Below are positions 1 to 6,474 of a DNA stretch of 24,925 bases, piece after piece. The notes beneath the pieces are model-generated. The model was given only the letters and a program-made list of their open reading frames with translations, had not been told where the DNA came from and made no database searches. The translations under genes and the position numbers were made by a program. The DNA comes from CAZLYK01 sp964563495 (lineage in GTDB: Bacteria; Acidobacteriota; Blastocatellia; RBC074): NCBI GenBank assembly GCA_964563495.1, contig CAZLYK010000074.1, positions 1 through 24,925 of the forward strand, in the 5' to 3' direction. How positions within the stretch are numbered: position 1 is the stretch's first letter; the number at the start of each line of letters is the position of its first letter.

Positions 1-290
1 TGCTGAGCTTGACGCTGATGTTCCTGCTGCTGAGCTCTATGCTGTTGTTGCTGCTGTTCAATTTGACGCTGCCGTTCCTGCTGTTGAGCTTTACGCTGTT
101 GTTGCTCAGCTTGCTTCTGCTGTTCCTTAGCTTCCTTTTTTTGCTTCTGTTCGTCCCTCTTTTGTTGGGGCTGTTGCTGTTCTTGCTTGGGACTCTGTTC
201 TTGCGAGCTGGCTAACCCGCTTGCCCCCAGCAGCAACGCCGCCCCGGTAACAGACGCTATGATCATGCCTTTAAAGAAATTAATTTTCAT
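1..290 (-). CDS. Secreted Q/K/E/R-rich low-complexity protein, 3' end beyond window
   Basis: The ATG at 290-288 follows a strong ribosome binding site, GGAGG at 300-296 on the minus strand. The frame stays open for 96 codons to the window edge, so the gene is partial. Residues 1-28 look like a Sec signal peptide: MKINFFKG, then a hydrophobic stretch, then a small-residue end near LASSQ. After that the protein is almost only Gln, Lys, Glu, Arg and Ala, probably a long helix or coiled coil. The last 35 residues are an imperfect tandem repeat of about 16 residues (QQQRKAQQQERQRQ and QQQHRAQQQEHQRQ). The leucine-rich plus-strand frame over the same bases is its shadow. Function is unknown; an envelope or periplasmic location is inferred from the signal peptide. 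Confidence 0.72.
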   Translation of the reverse strand, partial: MKINFFKGMIIASVTGAALLLGASGLASSQEQSPKQEQQQPQQKRDEQKQKKEAKEQQKQAEQQQRKAQQQERQRQIEQQQQQHRAQQQEHQRQAQ

Positions 291-667
291 CGTAACCTCC
301 ACTTTACAATTGACCGGTTCACCTAATCGATATTCATTCCGCCAAATGGTAAGGCGTTTGAAATACATTGCCCCCCTCACTGAATGTGAACCATTCAAAT
401 GATTCGAATTTTCTCCAAAGGTAATATTAATACGCAACAAATATGCCAGTTGGAACATCGGCACATCCTTAGGGGGGTAGGGGTATGTTGCTCGAAAGCT
501 AGAAATATTTACCACTTCAGTGCGAGAAATCTCTCAGTATCCCTTTAGGAATTCGCGTGGACGCCCCCTACATCTTTTGGTCTTTTAAGAACAGTCGAAC
601 GGTTGAGTCTGTCCGGCAGTTGATTAGGACGATCTCGGATCGTTGTCTTGAATGCAAATTCACAAAT
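291..667. other. Divergent intergenic region, no gene seen
   Basis: This is the larger part of the 562-bp gap between two divergent genes. I see no convincing open frame. It is more AT-rich than the flanking genes, as expected for promoters. Two visible patterns are a G/C-run block near 471-485 (on the minus strand TACCCCTACCCCCCTAA), and an inverted repeat ACGATC-TCG-GATCGT at 629-643, about 25 bp upstream of the plus-strand promoter. Either could be an operator, but no family assignment is possible. Confidence 0.5.
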
Positions 668-696
668 TTTACAAAAGCTCAGGATTGATTTAGAAT
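668..696 (+). promoter_or_regulatory. Sigma-70-type promoter for the NxxGxxAF-repeat gene
   Basis: The -35 hexamer TTTACA (668-673) and the -10 hexamer TAGAAT (691-696) each match consensus at five of six positions. They are separated by exactly 17 bp. Transcription would start near 703 and give a leader of about 150 nt before the ATG at 853. This is a sequence match only. Confidence 0.5.
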
Positions 697-794
697 ATTC
701 GTTCTTCCTTCAAACTGTTGATTGAGATCGCGTCTCGCTCAGCCCGCACGTTCATCTCGACCTGACCGGTCTCAGCCGTTTACTTACCCTAAGA

Positions 795-833
795 CGGGAT
801 CGTTCCCGCCGATTGTCCCTTCTCAGAGAAGGG
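795..833 (+). promoter_or_regulatory. Two leader hairpins upstream of the NxxGxxAF-repeat gene
   Basis: CGGGA-TCGT-TCCCG (795-808) is a 5-bp stem. CCCTTCTC-A-GAGAAGGG (817-833) is a perfect palindrome around one central base. The second ends 7 bases before the ribosome binding site AAAGGAG (841-847). Both lie in the predicted mRNA leader, where they could affect stability or translation. There is no U-tract, so they are not classic terminators. Confidence 0.4.
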
Positions 834-852
834 CACAGCGAAAGGAGTTCTC

Positions 853-3759
853 ATGCCAACCTTAAATCAGTTCCTACCGTCGTATCTCATTCGCACTTTC
901 AGCCGATCTCGCATCGGCCGGCTGCCGGCCCGGCGACTGATCATCGTCTGTCTGGCGATCATTGGGCTCATCGCAACGCCGCTGCCTCCAAATGCCGCCG
1001 CTCCCTCAACGGCGAACCCACTGGTGACGGACAAGGCCAATCTGCCACTCAGCAATAAATTCGCTCCGCCAGGCCAGCCGCAACTGGACGATTTCGGTGA
1101 TGTCTTCTTCAATGCCTCTGGGCTTGCACTCTTTCACTGGGACGGAGATTCCAACCTCAGGACGCGGCTGCTGCAATCGAGCGATCCGTATCCGGGTTTC
1201 CCGGGCAGCGTCATTGACATTGTCGGTGGCAGCCTTCAGGTGAATGGCGCCGGGCACGCGGCGATGATCAATCAGTGGGTACAGGCTGGCGTCCGCAGCC
1301 CGCGTGGCGTCTTCGTTTATAACGGATCGGGTTTTCAACCGATCGCGCTCCGCAGCGATCCCGCCCCCGGCACGGGCGGACGACTCTTCCAGAACTTCGG
1401 CACGCTGGGGATCAATAACAACGATGAGGTCGCCTTTCAGGCTGTCTTCGAACCGTTCGGCCCCCTCGATCAAGGCATCTTCCTCGGTTCGCCGACGAGT
1501 GCACCAGTCAAGATTGCAGCGACCGGCGACACGGCACCCGGCACGGGCGGTGCAACCTTCCTTAACTTCACGCTCTTCGGGATCAACAGCGCCGGAGAGG
1601 TCGCCTTCGCCGCCAATCTCATAGGCGGCAGTGCCAACGCCGGTGTCTTTATCGGCACGGCTGGTAGCGTCAGCAAAGTCGCCGCCACCGGCGATACGGC
1701 ACCCGGGACTACGGGCGCCTTCTTCTTGCAGCCGAACATCAATTTCTTCGGCTTCAATGAGAGCGGAGATGTTGCCTTCTTCAGTCAGGTGATGGGCGGC
1801 GGCACAACCAATTCCGGCATCTGGGTCGGCGATTCACCTGCTTCGCTGACGAAACTCGTCGTTAATACCGACTTGACCGGCACCTCGCTTGGTGGGGCGT
1901 TCAGCAACTTTACCTTCCGTGATTTCAATAATGCCGGAGAAGTGCTCTTTTCGAGTAATCTGGTTGGGGCGACAAGTTCGCACGCGCTCTTCATCAAAGA
2001 CCTGGGGAATCCCGCACAGGTTGTTTTTGCGCGTAACGACCCGGCGCCGGGGGGTGCCACCGAAGTGCTCTTCAATACCGCCCAGGCTTCATTCAACAAT
2101 GCCGGCGATGTCGCTTTTCTCGCTCAATTGTCGGGCGGCACTTCGGCATACGGACTATTTCAGGGCAGCGGCGCCGCGCTCCCAATCAAGATCGCTCTCG
2201 AGGGCGAAGCGACGCCCGTCGGTGGAACCTTCGGGTTTGCCGGCATCATCAACCTTCCACAGATCAACAGCAGTAGCCAGGTCACGTTTCTCGCCGACAT
2301 CCTCGGCCCGAATGCGATCGGCGCTTTCCGCTACACGCCCGGCAGCGGCATCATCTCGATCGTCAACACCAACGATACACTCCCATCGGGAGCCAATACC
2401 GCGCTCCGCAGCTTCGTTCCGGGAGTGAGCGATGACCACCTTTTCTTCGGCGCGTCGCTCGCCGGCGGCCGTCGCTCCTTCTTCACCAAGCCGCTCAAGT
2501 CCGGCAACGGAGGGATAAAACTCCTGTTCAGCGAAGGAGAGACAGCGCCGGTCTTTGGCGGCAACTTTTGGGGCAATATCAGTTTTGGCCTGATCAACAA
2601 CAACGAGGAGGTCGTTTTCGCCACCAATCGTGTGGTTGGCGGGGCCTTTTATCCGGGATCGATCATCTTCACGCATCGCCCGGGCTTCGGGCTACGGAAA
2701 GTGGTGGCGACAGGCGATCCGGCACCAGGCGCTGCCGGCGGAACCTTCTTCAATTTCGATATCGGGGATTTCGGGCGACCTTCGACGCGGATCACCAATG
2801 CCGGAGAGGTGGCAATTTTAGCCAACATCGTGGGCAGCGCCGGTAATGCCAGTCCGACCGGGATTTTCATCGGCCAGGCCGGCGGGCCGGTCAACGCGGT
2901 CGTTCGTCAGGGTGATCCATCGCCGGTTGTCGGAAACTTCGCATTCTTCCAATTCGGTGCGACAGATCTCTCACTGAATGAAGCCGGACAGATTGCCTTC
3001 CGGGCCAATAGTCAAGCCCTTCCTGCGTCTCCGGTCGGCGCCATCTTCGTCGGCAGCGCGACCGCCGTGCCGTCCAAAGTCGTCGCCCAGGGTGATCCGG
3101 GTCCGGGCGGCAGCACGTTCAGTATGATCCCGACGCAGTTGCAGTTGAACAACGCCGGGCAGATCGTTTACGTCGCCGGACTGACAGGCGGACCGGCAGA
3201 GGGCGTCTTTCTTGGCACGGCTGGCGGACCGCAGATAAGCGTTGCGCTGACCGGCGATCCGGCGCCCGGCACGGGTGGCACATTCAGCGACTTCAGCAAC
3301 GCCGATATTGAAGTAAACAACAGCGGACAGGTGGCATTCTGGGCTGCCGTCAACTCCTTCGCCGTCGATAGTGGGTATTTCCTTGACTCCGGAGTGGCGC
3401 CGCCCGTCGCCCGACTGCTTGAAGGACAATCACTGCCCGGTGGCGGCGCATCCGGGCCTGTTGCATCCTTCCCAGGCGCTCTCACCGGCCAGGCCTTTGC
3501 CTTAAACGACACGGGAGAGATGAGTATGAACGTCGTCAATTTGATCGGCACGCCGAACCTGCCGCGACTGATCTTAGCGAACGCGACAGGCACGCTCAGC
3601 CTGTTTGTCGCCCCCGGCGATAAAGCTCAGGGCACCGGTAGCGACTTCGGCAGCCTCTTCCAGAACGTCGTCGCCAATCCGAACGGGCGTTTTGTCGGCA
3701 CTGCGATCCTGGTCGATGGCCCGGCGAAGTGGGTTACCTTTATCGACGGCAAGAAATGA
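853..3759 (+). CDS. Exported choice-of-anchor NxxGxxAF tandem-repeat protein
   Basis: The protein has 968 residues, starting at an ATG five bases after AAAGGAG. A long basic n-region and a hydrophobic segment (about residues 25-48) ending near PPNAAA suggest export. The rest is about 14 repeats of 55-70 residues. Each pairs a GDxAPGTGGxF-type segment (for example TGDTAPGTGGATF) with an NNAGEVAF-type segment (INSAGEVAFAANL, FNNAGDVAFLAQL, LNEAGQIAFRANS, VNNSGQVAFWAAV). This fits the family named for NxxGxxAF tandem repeats, which are predicted extracellular beta-propeller-like or beta-rich proteins of unknown role. No obvious C-terminal sorting signal is visible; it ends in FIDGKK. A strong promoter and two leader hairpins precede it. 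Function is unknown. Confidence 0.88.
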   Translation: MPTLNQFLPSYLIRTFSRSRIGRLPARRLIIVCLAIIGLIATPLPPNAAAPSTANPLVTDKANLPLSNKFAPPGQPQLDDFGDVFFNASGLALFHWDGDSNLRTRLLQSSDPYPGFPGSVIDIVGGSLQVNGAGHAAMINQWVQAGVRSPRGVFVYNGSGFQPIALRSDPAPGTGGRLFQNFGTLGINNNDEVAFQAVFEPFGPLDQGIFLGSPTSAPVKIAATGDTAPGTGGATFLNFTLFGINSAGEVAFAANLIGGSANAGVFIGTAGSVSKVAATGDTAPGTTGAFFLQPNINFFGFNESGDVAFFSQVMGGGTTNSGIWVGDSPASLTKLVVNTDLTGTSLGGAFSNFTFRDFNNAGEVLFSSNLVGATSSHALFIKDLGNPAQVVFARNDPAPGGATEVLFNTAQASFNNAGDVAFLAQLSGGTSAYGLFQGSGAALPIKIALEGEATPVGGTFGFAGIINLPQINSSSQVTFLADILGPNAIGAFRYTPGSGIISIVNTNDTLPSGANTALRSFVPGVSDDHLFFGASLAGGRRSFFTKPLKSGNGGIKLLFSEGETAPVFGGNFWGNISFGLINNNEEVVFATNRVVGGAFYPGSIIFTHRPGFGLRKVVATGDPAPGAAGGTFFNFDIGDFGRPSTRITNAGEVAILANIVGSAGNASPTGIFIGQAGGPVNAVVRQGDPSPVVGNFAFFQFGATDLSLNEAGQIAFRANSQALPASPVGAIFVGSATAVPSKVVAQGDPGPGGSTFSMIPTQLQLNNAGQIVYVAGLTGGPAEGVFLGTAGGPQISVALTGDPAPGTGGTFSDFSNADIEVNNSGQVAFWAAVNSFAVDSGYFLDSGVAPPVARLLEGQSLPGGGASGPVASFPGALTGQAFALNDTGEMSMNVVNLIGTPNLPRLILANATGTLSLFVAPGDKAQGTGSDFGSLFQNVVANPNGRFVGTAILVDGPAKWVTFIDGKK

Positions 3760-4151
3760 ACCAATGTCAATGGTCTGATTTAGATCATGACCTATGCCGG
3801 CGACAATGCAGCAATTCTTGGTTTGAGGAATTGCGGCCATTCGAGAGAAAGGCTGGCAGAAAAATGTGGGCAGAAAAACAAGAAAAAACTCCTTCCTATT
3901 TTTTTCTGCCCTCATCTTTCTGCCAGTTGATGGCGCACAGGCCAACGAGCGGAATCAAACCGAGAATTGCTACGGTCGGGACGATTGATCAAAGCATTGC
4001 TGCTCTTGCGATTCCTGGCGTTGCCGATTGCCGCGCAGTCGCCGGAGGCGAAGACGGCTTCCAGGATATGGCTCCTCTTAATCAGCGGGCACGCTGACCG
4101 TCACGTAGCACAAATCAATGAAGTCAAGGCCGATCCGAATTTTCCGAAAAA
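3760..4151. other. Intergenic region with hairpins, no supported gene
   Basis: This is the gap between the NxxGxxAF-repeat gene and the next small gene. It holds a short stem GCAATTC/GAATTGC (3811-3834) and the long imperfect hairpin listed separately. A short TTG-initiated frame at 3967-4155 has a hydrophobic start but no ribosome binding site, and I do not call it a gene. Confidence 0.5.
3853..3926. repeat. Long imperfect hairpin with GGCAGAAAAATG direct repeats
   Basis: The arms 3853-3878 and 3901-3926 are complementary at 24 of 26 positions, around a 22-base A-rich loop. Within each arm the unit GGCAGAAA is present twice. It lies about 95 bp after the stop of the NxxGxxAF-repeat gene. 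It could act as a terminator or mRNA 3' end, or be a small palindromic mobile element; the internal direct repeats favour the latter. Confidence 0.7.
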
Positions 4152-4181
4152 GTGAAACAAATGAGCAGATCAAAGAGGAAA

Positions 4182-4213
4182 ATGGACAGGATTTCAACAG
4201 GATTGAACAGGAT
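4182..4213 (+). repeat. Half copy of the ACAGGAT intergenic repeat
   Basis: Three ACAGGAT units occur with a spacing of 11 and then 10 bases. The outer sequence, ATGGACAGGATTT, resembles the AATAGACAGGAT ends of the other copies in this window. It overlaps the start region of the small secreted gene, which makes the true start of that gene uncertain. Confidence 0.5.
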
Positions 4214-4631
4214 GTTTTTCGGAAAATTGATCTTCGCGTTCTATTTAGCGCTGAGCGCAATCTGCGGTTCAGAGACAGTTAATGAAGCGGCTGATCACTC
4301 GCAACGGATACGCCCGCCCGCATCGATCAAATGCTCGCGCGATCATCTGACTTCTTTCCAGGGACGAATCCTCGAATACAAGCGGAGCAAAACAAGCATC
4401 TTTCTCCGCGTTCGGACCGATGAGGAAACTACTGAAAGTTTCACCCTCAAATGGATAGAGCCTGACAAAGCCGAAAAATGGTTTCTTATCCGCGGAGAGG
4501 AGTTCAAAGCTGAAGACTGGAAAATGATTGAAAGCTCGCCCGGCAGGCTGATCAACGGCATGCGCATGATCGTCTGGGTCTGCGACGGCGGATCGAACCC
4601 GGTCTTTGATTGGCGACCGAAGGAAAGTTGA
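4182..4631 (+). CDS. Small secreted hypothetical protein
   Basis: The reading frame ends at TGA 4629-4631. Possible starts are GTG 4152, ATG 4161, ATG 4182 (AGAGG only three bases before) and ATG 4212. All are compatible with a signal peptide, whose core is MFFGKLIFAFYLALSAICGS. I chose 4182, giving 149 residues, but the start is uncertain because repeat DNA lies across it. The mature part is about 115 residues and mixed in composition. It contains ASIKCSRDHLTSFQGRILEY, a TDEETTESFTLKW segment and a C-terminal MIVWVCDGGSNPVFDWRP; its two cysteines could pair. I do not recognise a named family. It converges with the DinB-type gene, with 47 bp between the stops. Confidence 0.6.
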   Translation: MDRISTGLNRMFFGKLIFAFYLALSAICGSETVNEAADHSQRIRPPASIKCSRDHLTSFQGRILEYKRSKTSIFLRVRTDEETTESFTLKWIEPDKAEKWFLIRGEEFKAEDWKMIESSPGRLINGMRMIVWVCDGGSNPVFDWRPKES

Positions 4632-4678
4632 TCAGCGATTGCCCGGATCTTTTTCGGCTCTCCCCTCCTGCCCTCGGA

Positions 4679-5143
4679 TTACTGCCTGGTCCGCGCGTAT
4701 CCGATGTAATCAATAAAGGGCGGCTCCAGATTCTGCTCGCGGGCGAGGAGGCTGATCTGCGCCCGGTGATGAATCGAGTGGTAATTGAGTTGCAGGGCGA
4801 TGTCGCGGATCAGCGACGAATACGGTTTGCCGTCCGCCGCCGTGTAGTGGATATCCTGCAGCAGTTCGTCATCCGTCGCCGGTCCAAGAAATCGCAGCCA
4901 GACGCCCAGGCTTTGCTCCCAGCGCTCTTCGAGTCCGTCTAGCGGGAACGGCGATTCGAACCACGCCATTTGCGATTCGTTCGGATCACGATCGATCCGC
5001 GCCATCCACTTGTTCTGCGAAGTGATGAGGTGGCTGAAAAGTCGGATGGCCTGATCAGGTTGCGGCATCCGGCGAATCAGCTTCAAGACCTGCCTGTTCG
5101 CCCAGTCATTGTAGCGAAACGTGTCAACCAGATATTGTTTCAT
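4679..5143 (-). CDS. DinB-family four-helix-bundle protein
   Basis: The 154-residue protein begins MKQYLVDTFRYNDWANRQVL, the usual first helix of the DinB/YfiT-like superfamily. The metal-binding histidines are in place: H38 (LFSHLI) and H122/H126 (NYHSIHHRAQ). Length is normal for the family. A good ribosome binding site (AGGGGGAG) lies 5-6 bases before the ATG at 5143. Family members bind a divalent metal, and some are thiol-dependent transferases or damage-induced proteins; the substrate cannot be deduced here. A long perfect hairpin of the intergenic repeat family lies about 27 bp upstream, inside its leader or promoter. Confidence 0.85.
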   Translation of the reverse strand: MKQYLVDTFRYNDWANRQVLKLIRRMPQPDQAIRLFSHLITSQNKWMARIDRDPNESQMAWFESPFPLDGLEERWEQSLGVWLRFLGPATDDELLQDIHYTAADGKPYSSLIRDIALQLNYHSIHHRAQISLLAREQNLEPPFIDYIGYARTRQ

Positions 5144-5170
5144 GATTCTCCCCCTAACTTGTCAAGCGGC

Positions 5171-5263
5171 AGCAATCTTCAGGTTTGGGCGACCGCATCC
5201 TCGCGGTCGCCCAAACCTGAAGATTGCTGTCATCCTGCACGAATCATGTTTATCCTGTCTATT
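5171..5263. repeat. AATAGACAGGAT-family element with perfect 26-bp hairpin
   Basis: Arms 5171-5196 and 5203-5228 are perfectly complementary, around the loop ATCCTC. On the right side the element continues through ATCCTG units and ends with TATCCTGTCTATT at 5251-5263. The left end has no such terminus, so this copy is asymmetric or eroded. It lies between the divergent DinB-type and FHA genes. Confidence 0.85.
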
Positions 5264-5396
5264 AAATTCTGTACCAATATCCGCCGGCCTCGTTTAGACT
5301 ATAGCCATTGGTTTGAAAGCAACACAGAGATAGCCTCATGTCGATGCTTGCCTTCGATCAGTCTTTTAAACCGGCTATTGAAAGGGGGGGGCCAAA

Positions 5397-6395
5397 ATGG
5401 AAGGTATCGTACTGACGCATTTGAGCGGTTCAAAAGCGACTAAAGAGGACGTGTTTCCGCTCAATCTTTTCGAAGATATCGTCATCGGGCGCGACCACTG
5501 GTCACACGTGGAATTCAGCGAATCGGAGACGATGGTCAGCCGCCAACACGCGAAGATCACGCAGCACCCCAAGGACCCGACTCAGTTCTTCATCACCGAT
5601 CTCAACAGCCGTAACGGGACTTACGTCAATAATCAACGCATCTTCGGTAAGGCCAGGCTCAAGCCCGGTGACGTGATCCAATGCGGGTTCGGCGGTCCGG
5701 AATTCCGCTTCAGTATCGAGCCGGAAACAGACCGTCTCAACGCCGCTAACATGCCGGTGCCAACAGCCAATCTGCTGAAATATTCTTCCCTGGAGTTGGC
5801 CGAACAAGGGTCACCGCCGGCTGAAGCGCCCGCCGCGCCTGTTGCCCCGCTTTCCGACGCGCCTCTCGATCCAATTGATGAACAAAGCGTCGAGGAATCG
5901 AGCGAGCCGGCCAAGGGGAAATTGGGCAAGAGTATCGATGTGGGCGTTTGGGTGTTCATGGGACTGATTGCGCTCGGCTCAGGTTTTGTCATCTATCGCA
6001 ACTTCAAATTAGACGGTTCGAGCCCTGTGGTAGACCCCGTCTCAGCCTCCCAGCAAGGCTCTTTGCCTGATGGTGGTGGAGGAACCCCTCTTCCCAGCCC
6101 CACTACAACCGGCGCTCAGTCGCCGGCAATCGACGCGCCATCGACAGTATCCGGCCCCGCGGCTCCCGCACTCAACAGCGCTGAGACGGCGACTAAAGCT
6201 GCGCCGAGTGCCGCCTTAAAAACTCCCACAACAACCGCGAAGGGGAACCTGACGACAGTTAACAGGGCCCGCAGAAGCAATGTCTTGGTCAGAAGAAATA
6301 TCGATCCCAAAGAAGCGGCAAAGCGACTGAAAAAGGAGCAGAAAAGGCGAGAGAAGGAAGCGAAGAAAAATAAATCCAGGTACAAATCGCCATAA
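5397..6395 (+). CDS. FHA-domain protein with a single membrane segment
   Basis: The 332-residue protein starts at an ATG six bases after AAAGGGGGGG. Residues 20-108 form a forkhead-associated domain with the conserved residues G31-R32, S48-R49, H51 and N73-G74 (DLNSRNGTYVN). Such domains bind phosphothreonine peptides. A linker of about 70 residues rich in Ala, Pro and Glu follows, then one transmembrane helix (about 182-203, VWVFMGLIALGSGFVIYR). After that come about 85 residues rich in Pro, Thr, Ala and Ser and a strongly basic tail full of Lys, Arg and Glu. With no signal peptide, the FHA domain is most likely cytoplasmic. No kinase or phosphatase gene is adjacent, so the partner is unknown. 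Confidence 0.87.
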   Translation: MEGIVLTHLSGSKATKEDVFPLNLFEDIVIGRDHWSHVEFSESETMVSRQHAKITQHPKDPTQFFITDLNSRNGTYVNNQRIFGKARLKPGDVIQCGFGGPEFRFSIEPETDRLNAANMPVPTANLLKYSSLELAEQGSPPAEAPAAPVAPLSDAPLDPIDEQSVEESSEPAKGKLGKSIDVGVWVFMGLIALGSGFVIYRNFKLDGSSPVVDPVSASQQGSLPDGGGGTPLPSPTTTGAQSPAIDAPSTVSGPAAPALNSAETATKAAPSAALKTPTTTAKGNLTTVNRARRSNVLVRRNIDPKEAAKRLKKEQKRREKEAKKNKSRYKSP

Positions 6396-6400
6396 ATTCT

Positions 6401-6474
6401 TCTGGGGATTTGTCCGGGATTTTACCAGGTATGGTCTTGTCCTATCCTGCAAAAATCTGGTTTATCCGTCTATT
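6401..6474 (-). repeat. Dispersed intergenic repeat, copy A
   Basis: About 62 bp ending at 6474 match the element at 19995-20081 in inverted orientation, with roughly six differences. The shared core includes TATGGTCTTGT and ATCCTGCAAAAATCTGG. It fills the space between the convergent FHA and patatin genes. Its AATAGAC end overlaps the patatin stop codon (TAG at 6472-6470). Confidence 0.8.

Noticed and set aside
9..215. Plus-strand leucine-rich open frame
   Set aside because: It is the antisense of the Gln/Lys-rich signal-peptide protein, which has a strong ribosome binding site on the minus strand.
3967..4155. TTG-started 62-residue frame with a hydrophobic N-terminus (IKALLLLRFLALPIAAQ)
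   Set aside because: It has no ribosome binding site, a weak start codon and no recognisable family, and adjacent frames are equally open. It could be a gene remnant but cannot be supported.
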